Shown here one piece after another: positions 1-15,200 of a stretch of 64,000 nucleotides of DNA. Below the pieces are notes generated by a model, which did no database searches, was not told where the DNA came from, and was given only the letters and a program-made list of their open reading frames with translations. Numbering within the stretch: the first letter of the stretch is position 1; every line of letters starts with the position of its first letter. Both the position numbers and the translations under genes were made by a program. The DNA comes from Straminergon stramineum (Eukaryota > Streptophyta > Bryopsida > Hypnales > Calliergonaceae), in NCBI GenBank assembly GCA_963920665.1, contig OY987271.1, positions 2,916,501-2,980,500 of the forward strand, read 5' to 3'.

Positions 1-283
1 ATGCTTAAGTATGCCTGATGATATTACTGTTTCGGTAGCGAAAATTACAATATCTCAGCCCCATCATCCTAGCAAGTATGTGAGAGCTAGCTAAGTAGAA
101 GTTTGGAGGACAGACGTGATCAAGTTACTACAAATCTAAAAAAATTAACCAATAGTAAGTAAGAAAAAGAGACCCGTGGATCGATGAAAAATGTCCACCA
201 AATCTAATTAAACAACGAAGCGCTGCTGAATAGTGCGTGAATAAGTGTTGAACGCACTACAACAGAGTCAGTGAACGACGTAC

Positions 284-3200
284 CTTCTGAGGAAGCTCAA
301 AAATAAACACCTCATTCCACTTGGCTTCAGAAAGTAAGCATTCCAAACCCTGAGTGATAGCATGGGGTCGAACACAACGAGATCTTGCACTTTGAGGAAG
401 CGCCCTTTGTTCGTCAGCTGACTTCGTGATCGCCAGTTTTAAATAACAAATATAATCTTGATCATTCCCATCAGAGTTAACACGCAATTCCTACATAACG
501 ACACAATGGGATGCATATAATATCTCAGCATAGATAGATACTGCAGGACACAAGTGAACGACATGTTTGTTTCCAGGTGGCCTCAGCTATAGACTGCTGC
601 ATATCGAGATAAGTCGGAGAAATACTAAGAAATTAATCGGAAGTTAACAAATTAATCAACTAAAGAGGCCAGTATGCATTCCAAAAACAGTGATCCAAAA
701 ATAATGTAATACAAGTACTCAGGTACAGAAGAGTGAAACGTTAACGTCCAAAACAATAGATTTCGTAAAGTTTTTACCCTTGCTTCAGAGACATGGATTG
801 CAACAAAGTGGCGTGGTGGTTGAGGATCAGTGACATCAATAAATCTATCAGGGAATCTTGATGGCGGCAAGTGAACCAAATGATTGCCATCCTTCGGTAA
901 ACATTCCACTTGGTCAAAATTATCAACATATTTCCTTATGTACAGATCACAGCCGAGTGAATTTTGAACCAAGAGTTTCTCCAATTCGTCCTCTTCCAAT
1001 GCGCAGTTCAAAGAGTCATGACTTAGTTCTTTGTAATCACTCCCTTCCTGCAAGCATTCTTGATTACATTAGAGGGATAAAAATTTGGTGAGGAGTGTTT
1101 CAGCTTATTCAATAAAATTGGCCCCTAAGACAAGGAGTGGGTTGAAAGCCGTTGTACATGTTTAATCCAAATACAGCAATTACTCTCAGAAAGCAAAGAA
1201 TCTTCACAGCTACAGGGCATTACTCTACATATTGTAAAAATCACCATCTCCGCTAAAAGGATATCAATTGGGCCTTTACGAATGTAATCGACAGTCACAT
1301 TAAAGCAATATGCTCTTCCTTCGATACGAACTGAAGCTCATAGTCTACAAGTTCAGAAACATCTAAGTCATCATCATCAAAATCTTTAAGAAAACCTGCT
1401 GACAGAAATTTACCATTTCAAGCGACATACGGGCTTGTACTTCTGACTCTGTCTGTTTCCGCCATGACATGACAGATTCAACAAGAGTTTCCAAACCAGC
1501 AGAAGTGACATTCACGTTAACAGCGTTTGCAGCAGTTACACGTATTCGCTGGCCGACCTTGAATGGGGCCTCCGAATCTACATCGTAGCACTCGTATCTG
1601 TCAAAACATCGACAAGCAAAGCGATGAGATAATGTTTCAGTGATCAGTCAGAACGAATAAGGAGAGCTGGGTCCAACAGCACGCCAAGGAAAAAATTATA
1701 TATCATACAAAAAATGGGAAATTAGAGTCAAAAAACAATTCAAGTGCCATTTTTCAACCAACATACAAAGCAATGTGAATAAGAGAGACCTGAATCATTC
1801 ATAACAGTGGCACACACCAGTATACTTTTATAAGTTGGAGGAACTGAAGAAAGAGTTACTTACTTGAAGATCCCTTCAAATGGTTCAATGAATGGCTCCC
1901 AACATTCCAGCTGGGTGTTGAAAGTTGAAGCAGCCATGTTTGTAATGATGACAGAACTCATTGCTTCCAACCGCCCATGTGCAGCAAGGTTTATGTTCGT
2001 TATTGTCGTGTTGATAAGTGGTGTCATCTGAATGATATCGAAACACAACAAATTAAAATTTGCAAACCACTTCATCAAATAGGTTACCTACATGTGATCT
2101 CACAAAAAGACACAGTTAACATACCAAGCCACCCATGTCATCGAATACAGTGGCCGAGATTCGCCCAATCTTGATCTCTACTGATAATTTATCCCGTGCT
2201 GTCTTCTTCCCATCAGCTAAAGCATATGCCATCCGCCCTGGTGGGCACTTCGAATCGGGCCTTGCAAAGAAGGTATTGGCCTGAATCATAGCCAGGCGAA
2301 TAATATCAGCGGCGAGCCCTGTGATTGTGACAAAGTCTAGATACGGCACATCGCATCAGGTAGCCGCTATCTAAAAGCGAGTCCCAACGGCTGCTATCAG
2401 GTACGATTCAAAAAGCCACACAGGGTTCATACCATGAACCCGCAATCAATAACACATGAAGAAATGATAAACCTGATTTTCTACTCTCCACATGCTGCAG
2501 CTGTAACCTCCACGAGCTCCAGACATGCTCCACACTGAATTGAGACTCCGTTCTGAAGACAAAGACCACACTGCCGGCTTGGAAAGCCGTGATGGGATAA
2601 CCAGATCGACGCGCAAACAACGCATCAGATCAAGGGAGGGCATCTCTTGAGTTTTCGTGACAACACAGCCAATTGTGACATAGCCAACTGGAGCTACCGG
2701 AAACCAAACAACAACATCTTCAAAGCCTCTTCCAGAGGTGTGCATTCGTTGAAGATAACGCATGGGTTTTGCAAGGCGACCGGTATTATCATCACGCAAG
2801 GCAACGCCAACACCAGGCGGCTCCAACCTGCCAAGAAAACAATGAGAATCTTCTTATCACTTTGACTCCATGCCCTTGTAAGTCTTGGTATTTCCTAGGG
2901 ACACTCCGTTTCCAAACTAGATTATTGACGAATACCTACATACAAAATAGACTAATAATAAGTTACAGATCAGATACAGGCTGAGGATTCTTAGCTAACA
3001 AGATCGAACACAACTAAAGGAACGGTGGATAAAGGTCAAATCGAAGAAACGTTAAATCCTCCGCCACACCGTGAGGTTGTGAACCACAGTGACTCATACA
3101 GACATTAGTTTTTAATTCATCTAGACTGCTTTTACTCAGCGCAGGCTTTACAAGAAAAAGAGAGAAATTGTATACCCTCGAACTAGGCAATCCCCTACAA

Positions 3201-6200
3201 TGGCATAGCCAGAGGGAACAATAGGCCGCCAAATGGATGCCGGAGTGCGAAACTCTGAACCTTTGTCCCACCACAACCGCTCAAATTGCGGAGTTGTGAT
3301 CAAATAGCGACCCGTCGTATGCCTCCCACTAGCCACAGAATCAATGCGTGGGTTGGCACTTGGCACTCTTTTCAACTTAGATTGATTAGATGCCAGATCA
3401 GGTTTATCCGCATCCATGACAGGTCTATCCGCATCCATGACAATGTGAGATACTGTCCTTAGGAGAGTCTCACTAAGCTCACGCATTAGTGGCCGTAACG
3501 GAGGGGTTGTCGAAAAATGTGCATAAAAAGACCCAGCAGCATTTTCCATGCGCCAAATGCTGCAACCATTTTTGTATCTGCCCCTGTAGTCAACCAAACC
3601 ATGGTTTAGTGGGCACTCCATGGGTGACGCAAATCACAGGTAATAAAAAAATGCAAAATTACTGCTCCTTGAAAAGATAATGTCAATAATAAGTAGCAGG
3701 CACTTGTTGAGAACTTTAAACCACACTACATACTTCAGCGAGGTCGAGAAACCTGACTACTTTTCAATATCTATTCTCAAAGCTATCAGCGGTAAGAGTT
3801 TGCAGTATCCAAGCACTCACCTATCATCAGGTGGACAATAGTAAATGCAGTCACTTAGAGATCCTGAAGTCACCATATCAGATCGGATGCATCGAACAGA
3901 GTAAAGAGATGGCGGTGATTGACCCCTCTCCGCAACGCAACCTAAAGCGATGTAACCTGGAGGGGCAATTGGCATCCAAACGCAGCAGGGTTCAGAGTCA
4001 ACGTCGTTCTTGTCTGCATCGGCTCTAACATCAAGTTCAGTATCACCTCTGGTTGACCAGAGAAGATCAAATCCAATAGGTTTCTGAGAAAATTTGGAAG
4101 CACTGCTGATGGCCATGACTGCCTGTGAGGGAGGGGCCACTCTGCCATGCAAGAATCAGGTTCAAGAAGATGAATATTAGTCCAAGTAAAGCAATGAGTA
4201 GCAAAACTTGTAAGAATTTTCTCATTTGAAAGTAAATCCTCAAAAGCATGGGAACATGGTGAACCCGATTACCCAGAGGTTGCACAGTCTCCCATGATCA
4301 GGTAGCCAGAAGGAGCACGAGGGCGCCATATAGCAACTTGCTGAGTTGTGTTGTCACCTAAAATGAAAGCAATATGATTATTAATTTCAAGAATTGCGAG
4401 CTAAACAAGGGGATAACTTAATCTCTAGAAGCTGCAATTTGTCCATCGGCAGCACATTCCTCCCGTTCGTTGCACATGTTATCAATAAACTAAATATATA
4501 AAAAATCACGCCTTCAAAGCAAGACATAAAAGGTAATACCTTGTCTCACAACCATTCCAGACCTCAAATAGTCCGCAGCAAAGACTGTCACTGAAATATC
4601 CTACAGTGTCAGGGATAATAATTACTAACAAACTTTCCACACGTACCAGAAACATTCACCCATATTCTGTCAAAATGCGTGCACCGAGCAAGAGCCGGGG
4701 CCCCACCGAACTTGAAGGTTGAAAATGCATCATTTTGGAATCGCAAGATAAGAGAGAGAACATTAAATGAAAGTCGCGTTGATATGTCAGACACTCCTAT
4801 TGTCAGTGAGATCTTCTCTTGAACACATGAATACTCTGCAGACGCATCTAGTGGATCAACAACCACTAGTCCAGAACCACCTTCCACAGTAAGCCCCTTC
4901 ACCATACCCTTGATCCACTTGTCGTCTCCCTTAGACGCTATCCTGAGATGCCACATATATAATCCAAGTTAAACTTCAAGCAGAAACTCACTCAATCGTC
5001 TTCCTAATTAAGCCATCCACAGTTCAGACTGCCAACGGCTAAGAGCATCAAGAATCTCTATGGAGAGACCCAAAATCCAAGACCCCAGGCATCGATTACA
5101 AGTGCAGCAATTGAAAAAACACCTGACGATCAGATATCAAGGCACCGAAATAATCAAATCATAAATCGCAGCCCCAAACATGCAAGAAATACATAAAACT
5201 CCATCAGAAAAGTAACTACGAAGAACATTAGACTTTGTGACCAGCCAAGTGAGGCACCACGATCTTCTCAAAATTATATGCTATGATTTAGGAGAATGCA
5301 TTAGAAGCATACTAATGCATTCGATCACTTTCAGCACGTAAGGGACCTTTGGAACTTAAACAAAGCTCCAAGCCTTACAGACGCTCAATATAAGAAGCCA
5401 CAGAAATACTGTTAGTCATTCATATAATGCATTCCACGGCTGTCATAAAATTCCTGACCGAGACAGTATCCAACTTACAAGAAGTAGCAATCAAAATTAG
5501 CCCTCAGCACCCTTTCCCGTCGAGGACTACCAGCGGGCCACTTCGTGCTATCGTAGAAAGTAAGCTCTGGTGCAACAGCCTGAAACATGTCATGTTGTAA
5601 GCAACAGAAATACCAATCATTCCATTGCAAGCATATAGAGAATCGGACAAGCTAATAATGTCTCATAACAGAGGACCAGAGCAGGTGGTATCTTTTGCGA
5701 GCTTACCAAAAATCAGGATAGGAAGATCTAAAATTAAAGGAATACAGTTCCCCAACATAGCACACGGCACACGATGCTAAAATAAGATTAATGAACGACA
5801 CAGGAAGCACACAAGGGTGAAAACCTGCGTCTATCATTTCACAGCAATATTTCAACCCTGTCATAAATAATAAAGCTTCAACAAAGTGACGATTAAGATT
5901 TATTGTTAAACTTTACCGTTTAATTTTAGATTTAAATGTTCTGAAATTTCACATATATTAAAATAAATCCTAACAGTGACGCATGGCGCTGTAGAGAATG
6001 ACATTTGCAATAACGAATATCCAATGGGTCCACTCTTATCAAGAACCTCACCTGGATATCCACGACAAAATTGCTGACCGTGGCCCCCGGCTCCTCTAAA
6101 GAGTTGCTCATCGAACTTTGCCTAGGTGATAACATAGAATTATTGTGCGATGTTGCTTGTATAGAGCTTCTACCCGAGGAATCAACACCCACACCTTCCA

Positions 6201-9200
6201 AAATGACCCCATCGTCGAGAGAAGCAGTGTAGCTACTGTCTCTACTAAGGTAGACGCATTCACTTAGCCAAAATCCATTCTGCAATAAAACACAACACGA
6301 GATTATGTAAAACAAAATAAAGTCTATGAAATTGCTCTGTCTATTGATAAGTATGATTCCAACGGCAAAAGAAAAATCCATTTCAACATAAAGAATGTAC
6401 AAGACATACATTTGAGGAAGCACACACTCACCTCGATGCGAATGTTCTTGAATCGCAACTTCTTGCCAGAGCCAATGATAATAAACGGCTCCGAAGATGC
6501 TGGGCCTATTTCATCATCCTTTACATCCAGAAGTAAAGTCTTTCCACAACCATCGTAGACAAATTCATCGACATCGTATGCCTCTGCAATAATCTGGCGC
6601 TCAAAAGAGAGAACGATAGTATCGTCTACCTGCTCATGCAACGGGCTAGCAAGTCGAATATGTTCGTCACAAATTTCTGCACGGTTCTGTGAATCCTCAG
6701 AATCATTCTCTGATGCAGTTTTACCCAGAGAAGGGACAAAAAACTCTCCAACAGCAAGGAGGAAATCCACAACCACTAGCAGTCGAGGACGTTGTACACG
6801 AATAACGATAGCCTGAGATTCTGGATTGAAGCGTAGATCCAAAACCAGCATTGTTAGTTCTGGAGAAGAGTCAATAGCACTTTCATTCTCTACATTTACC
6901 CTTGCCGGAACTAACGGTCCACCCAACTTCTCAACGTCAGACATTGAACCCAGCATCAGCCGCATTTCTGGCCTTGTGTCAAAGCGTTGATCGAGCACTG
7001 ACAGCTTGGAAAGAGTTATCAAGACATCCATGTTACTCGCCGACGAATTGCAATAACTGAGCCAAAACTTCTGGATCTGTAATAAGACCATTTCCACCAT
7101 ATCTGATTAGAGAAAAATATTCTATGTGTTTCCAAACTTCAAAGAACCACCAACGCAGCACATATTGCACAACAAATACAATAAACCTAAGCAATGCAAC
7201 ACCGAATCAAATTTAGAAAGGAACAAATTACATGGAATTACCTTCAATAGAAAACTCGCAAAGGAACAAATGGAACAAGTTCTTAAGGATGCAATAGTAT
7301 CTTACCTCCAAACGGGCCAAAGATGTCTCCGACTCTGAACCGATGTACAAATCCAATTCAACCTGCCGAACATCCACTGTTATTCGAATTTTGGTGTAGA
7401 CTGCAGCAGACGAAACTGGCTCAATATTCCTGGAAAGGATAGTAGCCTTGTAATCCTCAGATTCGCCTGGTGTTTCCAAGAGCAATTTTTCTTCATCACT
7501 AATCTCACTCATTCTTGCAGGTTCTCGGAAAGTTGGCGGAAGATTAGGTTCTTCAGAAAAATTGGTAGAGGCACAGTCAATAATGACTAAATATTCTTTG
7601 TGCGTCATAGCTCCACTCAACAACGGTACCTGAGGGAGACGGAAATGCTTCTTATCAGTCATTCAGTTCATTGATTTAAAGACCCCATACCGTGCTCCAA
7701 TAAATAATTCTAGCACATGGACGATATAAGAAACTATACCTGAACGTCGATAGCTAGCTCTGGGACCTTCTTGAACAGATCCCTCAAAGGGCGCTGAACT
7801 GTCACCTGCAAACCCCTACTTTCCCGAAGCATGGGTTTGCCAGGCTGGCCACTTATGCCAACAAACATGTTGATTCCTGTGAGCTGAAATATATCCTTTA
7901 CGTATTAGAAAAAAGAACCACCAAAATATCATGTGCTGCTAACAGTAATTCAAGACGAAAATTTGACATTATCATTCCGCTATGTCAACACAAGCTTGTT
8001 ACAGCGCTTTTTCTCCAATTTCATAGACCTCCTTCGTTTGCAACATTCCCAGTAGATGGTTCAGCCAATAGTGACATATAAAGCTTTGAACTATAACCTG
8101 AATTCTAATTAATTTTCATAGACATAAACCAAATGCGTACAAACCTCAGCATGAAGAACATCCAGGTGTACGGCAGACGCAACATCCTTATCTCCACCAT
8201 GCCATACGAAGCTATTGTGCACCTCAAGGTGTCCCAAGTCCAACTGCATGAACCTGATGGCACAAAAATTGACCCAAAAAATTAAAAAAATCACTAAGCA
8301 CAGAAACAAGCACAAATTTGTCTCTAGTTTCTGCTAGTAGAATGACTTCTAACGCATTGATACTCTATATTGAAATCGCATGACAAAAGACCTCCACATG
8401 CTCGACTATACATGAATCTTCAGCACAATTAAAAGGATCTGACCTCTCTTGACAAGTCAAGAGCGACTGCACGATTCAAAACTCACACAGCACACAAGAT
8501 CTGCGTAATATATAAACTTAACTATTACGAAATGAGACAATCAACACAGTTAAATACTTAAACCCAAAGGGTCCTGCTATCCAGACCTGATCCTTCAAAG
8601 CAACATCCAGAAAACGCTTACTCTTGGCTCTTGGAGGAACGAGGCATGATAATGATTGGAGTGTCTAGTGACAAATCTAATTTTACAGCCGTCGAACCCT
8701 CAACATCAGATTGTTGAATAAGCTTCTCAGTTCCCCCAACGTTGTCCACAACTGTCACAACTTGTGTGCTTTGCGGGGTAGCAAGAGCGACGAAGTATGA
8801 TGTGATCTGCAAGTCAAATCACAACATGAGGAAACTTATCATGCTGATCCAGCAGACTTGAATCCATTGAGATCAAAGCATCCTTCTAACAAGTCTCAAG
8901 ATCAACATTAACGACCGAGGAGATAACGAAAACGAATCAATCACAAACCTCTTGAATGAAACGGTACAGGAACACGATTCGCACGGCTGAAAGCTTTCCT
9001 GAAAGAGAGTAGTCATATCCTTGATAGTCATCTTCATCCTTGTTATAGGATTGGAATTCCAGCTGCGCAACTCAGCAGTACATATTTCAAATGCAAGTAC
9101 AGAAGATACTCTTACGACATACGCAGTAATTCTTATTCTCGTTACCATGAAACAAATACATCTAGAAATTCAAGCTCTAATGCAGAATAAATATTTGCAA

Positions 9201-12200
9201 GATGGTGATGGGACCGAACCATAACCCAATCTTAACACGTCAAAGACAAAGTCCTTGCAATTTAAGAGCAACGAACTTAAAAAAATAAAAATTAGAGACT
9301 GAAAGCAAAACACTGTTTTATATTAATCACAAATAATAGTGTAGATATTCACCCACCTCAACAAGTGATCCTGCACCAGGGTCTCGGATATCGCAAAGCC
9401 AACCCCACTGATGATCGGCTCCAAGCAACATGTCACAAACGCGTAGGTTTCCAAGCGTTCCGGATATAGTAAGGGAACCTGGATAAACCTGAATACAAAG
9501 ACAAGCTTCTATTATGACCTTAACAAAATTACAAAGAAAAGCTCGAACAAGGACCTATGCGCTTTACTTATCTTGCACGTACTTCCTAAGTCAAGTAGCA
9601 CATGCCCGTGATAGAAAGAAGATTGTATAGCACGAGTCTACAAGAACACAAAGTGCACGGAATACAGAATGTTCACTAAATCCAACAAAACTCGAAAAAC
9701 GATCAGAAATCCAGCTAATACATGAGCTACACAAACTTACCTTCAATTCAAACCGAAATTCGTCTTGAACAAGCATCCCTAGTTGCGTTCCATCTTCCTT
9801 GTTAACAGATATTCGAGCACTATCCATAGCCAACTTTAATCTGAACACAACTCGAGACTTTCCCCGGCCTAGCAGACCTTTCACTACATCACGTGATGCA
9901 ACAGCTTCAGTACTTCCTTTCGTGTCACTTCCCTCAAAGACCTTGACTGGCGAAGAAGGCGTATTTCCAGGAGATTCACTTATCTGCGAACCAAACTCTA
10001 TAAGAGCTACAACAGTAGGACGATTGCAGAAGAAGTCCAGAGTCGCCATTCGTATGGTTATCTGCAGAAGTCAACACAACCATCATATCATTCATTGTAG
10101 TATACAACCTAATCACTAAGCCCGTCATCCCTAAGCTGCAAAGAACATAATCCAAATGCATTTTGAAATGACTAGAAATAAACTCCAGATAACTGCGGCC
10201 GCAAATCTTAACTAACCGATTTGCGATTTGAATTCTCTGGGAAAGCTGAGAACATATGAATTTTTCTAGTACAACGAAAAAATACGACAGAAGTATCAGA
10301 AATCGATATAGATGCGCAGCAAGATATGATCAGTATAGCAACCTCATATAAACAAATTGCTGGCTAGTACTCCTGAGTCCTGACAGTGAATGACCCAAAT
10401 CTGCACCTCTACATGTACCTCACTATCTTCTAATACACATCTATTCCTCAGATATGATCAGCTAGTGCTCGTTTTCCAGGAGTACAACCACGAAGACAAA
10501 TTGCACAGAGAGAGTACCTGTATATCCGTATCATCATAATCTGGTGACTCTATTTGTCTGATTATCAACCGCATATTTGCAAAATCGGATACTTCTTCAT
10601 CCGCAGCATCCACCCACATATCCTGCACAGTCCCTTCCTTGGCAAGATTGATCAATTCCGGCTCCCATTGTCTCAGAGACTTCTCCTGGCTTCGTGTTAG
10701 GTCGCTCCCACCGGATGAAAAAAATCGGTGGAAGGATCCATGCTCACTGGATGAAGGGGAACCTGGAACTCCAAATTCCGCCAAGGCGTCGTCAAAAACT
10801 TCCTCATCTTCCTCATCCTCTTCTTGTTCCTCCAATACCCCAGGGGACAATTTCTCTGCTAGATTAAATTTCATGTCATCAACTTCAGCATCACCAGAAA
10901 TTGATGATCGAACAATATAACGGCACGATGGAGAGACATGCCCTTGCAACTTGTCCTCAATTCTCAACGAGTGCACCTTCATGGTGATTGACGTGTCAAA
11001 CTGACGTTGCAGCACATCCACCTGAAATGCACAAATGGAGACAATTTAACGTGATGTTCATTCAACATAATTTATGATCGGTGATAGCATGTTCCAAGAT
11101 CCTTAACATGTCATTCGATACTAGAACCAAATATGAATCGAGAGTTGGCACCCTGGTGTAACAGATAGCAGCAGGAAAATCACAATCTTAAGAACTAAGT
11201 AGTCAGCGAAAAAACATCTTAGTAAGATGTCTCCTGAATTGAAACAAACCACACGTCACGTCATAATGAATTAAAAACGCTACATATTTAGCACATCATT
11301 CTGAAGCTAGTTTGCAAGATGGCATGACACACTCATAACTATATTACAGCCTGCTAAATGTTATAGATCTCAACAAACAAAACCAAGGGAAATTATTAAA
11401 CTAAGTCGATATCTAGAATTCCCAAATAAATCGAAGAGCCATCCAACTTCTTACCTTTCCACCATGAGCTTGCAACTCAAGAATGAGCTGCTCATCACCC
11501 AAAGAGGAAGAATCACCGGCATTTGTCTGTGAATTCAAGTCCAAACCACGGAATTTAGTGAAAGCTAAATACAGTAATTGATGGAAAGTTCGAAAATTGT
11601 GCATCAAAGACTAAATCAAATTTATATGCTCGAAAGCACGAATTGTGCAGAGATATGTATGAGCTGAGATCCTTGATAGCAGTTACCACCTACCGAGTTG
11701 CTTAGAGATATCCTTAACTCCTGAAGAAAGCCCATCACAAAGAGTTGAGGTCGTTTAGCAGGCTCAATCGGTTGCAACTCTTGGTCCCCTTTCTCAATTT
11801 CCTTCTTAACACCATGGTCATCACGATCGTCTTCGTCTTCGTCACTTGATTCTGAGGGAATTGATAAAAGTGGCGCCTGCATACAAAAGATTAGGTTCCA
11901 GGTTGTAAGTAACGTTTAGCGGTATAAGGGAACCAGCTTGTCATTGTTGAGTACCAACAGGTTCAGAACGCTGGCAGTCAGCAGTCCATACAGGCATTAA
12001 GCAAATGCAAGACCTGATGTAGAAATAAGCTGTTGCAGACAGAATAGAGATATATAAACGAGATATGATGATTCTTGGAACTTACAGAGGCCTTATATGT
12101 AGCGAGAGCTAGGTAGTACTGCCATGCACCCTTAAGATCTTCACTCTTCACTTGCAAGATTAGAGCACTTGAGGACTCGACAACCTGCATAGCCACAACC

Positions 12201-15200
12201 ATATGAAATTCCACGAGTCTACCGTTGATGAACACACACAGATAAAATCCCTATGCCGACAACTGTACAATAAAAGTGCAAGCAGGACATTATAAAGGAT
12301 GCCTTGGAAGGAAGTAGGAGTATTTCTGCGATGGTAAACAAAGATTTAGTCGTGTTAACAGAAAAATACTCCTCTCTGCAGACGAGTGTAAGAGATTACC
12401 ACAATAGGTTCAAAGATATTACCTTTTGAATTTCAACACCTCGATGGCAAATGGCAAATACGTTCTCAAAGTTACCAATTTGGGCAGAGGGCACTTCCAT
12501 TACCTGCTTTCCAGTCACACTGAGCAACCTCAAGCAATGAGCTTTGGCTTCGTATCAAGAGTAGATATGAAAATGATCTATCAATTAAGAAGTTATAATG
12601 ACCTGCCACGTATCAAAACAGACAGAAGAAAACGGAACAGCATCTGTCAAAACACCCTCGCTATTTACCAAAGCAATAGTGCATGGTAGACGGGGATCAA
12701 AATACCTGATACACCTCTGATAAGAATGCGCACTTTCTGACTCCAATATGTACAAATATGTCCCAGCAAGAATTGCTCTACAAGGTTGCCACTCAGCTAC
12801 TGTGCTCCCTATACCCTACATAATTCACAGAACAAAACAAGATGTTAATTGAAACATTTCTTAGTAGAGGTATGGCGTATGAGATAGTGCTTATTGTGCT
12901 GAAATAGGTTATTGATTCGTCGATGTACATTTTGATGTACAGATACTGTGAGCTTCTAGTATCCGAATTTCCCAAGAAGATTGTCAGACTCACCCCCCAA
13001 ACCAAGAGTCGTGCATCCCCTGAATAATCTGAACGCTGCCATGGCACCGCCGTTCCTATCTCTGGTGAGTCGTCTGGCACGTTGTCAGCACCTCCGATTG
13101 CACTAAGAACAGACATAAGTCGGTGATACCTTGCAGGCGAAAAATGTATGCCAAGGCGTGGCACCTTAATTGTAAGTCTAGTGGATGGATAACTTGGATG
13201 TGGTACACGGATCTGCACAAGCGAAAAGGTTTGCATTGCATTGGAACTCTTTATGAAAATCTCTCGCCGTATGCTTTTGGCAAACCTTACTCCGTGAGAA
13301 AACAAAGTCATCGCTTGTGAGAACATTGCCACCCAACTAGCGATCCTACTAGAGTGGATATCGCCGAAAAATTTGAACTTATTCAGTTCATGGTCAAAAC
13401 CAGATCTCTCATTGTAGGGCCAACATCCTCGGCATTACAGGCAGGCAAGTGCAAATATGCAAGAGTATGTGTCTGAAGTCCAAGTACCACAAGCATTCCG
13501 AAAGTACCTGGTCCAGAACAAGCGACATTCCACACGGGTCCAACACTGGAAGAATTCCGTTATGTCTTGACTTCTCCACATCAGTGTCTGTATTTGGAGA
13601 GACACCACCAGACAGCAGCGATGCAGAGGACAAGGAAGCGATCTCAGACCACTGGAAGTCTCTGTCAACCACAAATGCTGATATCTCCTTTCCAGTGATA
13701 GAGAATCGAGAATACATAGTTGACTTTGCGATATCAACTTCCTGGTTACCGTCCTGCATACCACAACATTGAACACTAAGACACTCCAAACTAGCGCCAG
13801 GTGCAAGATAGCTGCATTTTACGGACGTATGAGGTAGGATAAATTGAACGAGATAAAACTAAAAATGTAGAAAGTTGCTCAGAAAGATGCTCACTGGGTG
13901 CCCGTCATCAGATCCCCAAAATTTTGTAAGGTGATTGTAAATTTTATTGACAAAACAAAACATCATTTACGAGTTCTTGAACCCCAAATTATTCTACGGA
14001 CATCATCTTGCCATCACGATTGCTTGTAGTGCTGACATACACTCCCCAACTTCGTTCAAGAAGGTTCAATCATATAAATATGAATAAATTCTAATACAGA
14101 AGACTACTTGCAACTTCCATCAATGTAAGAAAGGTCCAGCCCTACACATCATAAGCTTTACAAAGATACCAACAGAGGCTCCACGTTTTGGGAGAGTCAC
14201 ATGTAATGCACTAGCAAAGCAATGCAAACAACAAACTTCAATATATAGAGTCCAATGGTCACAACTTCTAGTAAAGATGAATACGAACTTACAGTTGCAG
14301 TGTGCAGAGTGAAATGTCCCAAATCCAAGAGGAGCTGTGTGTCATCCTCATCGCTCTTGCTAGCTTTGGCTGGAATTGAAATCTTCGGAGCATCCAAGTC
14401 CAGGTCAATAGAGAACCTACAACAAGACACATAGATGATTGTTGCATAATATACGCAGTAGAGAGAAACTCAATATTCAGCTAGAAGTTCTACATGCAAG
14501 TTACCTTATCACAAGGTTAGACGAAGGCACTGCAAAGGTTCACTATGTTCACAGTTGCCCGAAGGGAAACTCAACCATTGTCCATCTAGAACCAACATTA
14601 AGTCAGTTGTCAAATGCGAACACGATGCCTTGTATAGTGATTAGGCATATAGGCATCCGCAAACATTTTTTCTAAGGGACGTCCTGAAGCATTGAAACGG
14701 AAGGTATGAAGGTAAACTGAAAAAAGATCTGAACGTGAAAACATTCAAGCATCACCAGCATGAATCTGGTACTATTTAAGATCAGTCTGATTGTCAGGAG
14801 CACGATAACTTTTCACAAAAGACGAAACGTTGTACCACATGGTCAATTCCGCTAAAAAAACAGCAAGAAAATGGTGGAAACCGACCCACCTGCTTTGCTG
14901 CTCAAGTGCTAGTTGCAATTGTTCCTGTGCTCGACGTGTAACTTCCTCCAGCTTATTCTACAAATAGAGAGCCAAAAGACCTTTGAGCAACAATCCTAAA
15001 GATGATAAAAGGAGGATCCATTGCTAATCTCGAGCACAAAACAAGGCAACGCGCACGCGTTGTGGGACAGAAATTGAACTTTTTGTGACAAAGATAATCT
15101 ATAAAAGATAAACAAGATGCATTTGAAGCTAATCAGTGAACTTGACTGATTTCACGCTACGAAACCTCAGTCGATTCGCCTACTGCACGAGGAACAAGTG

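Noticed and set aside
1..283. Possible further VPS13 exon at the left edge
   Set aside because: No phase-compatible stretch with protein character after the donor at 283; read as intron sequence running off the window.
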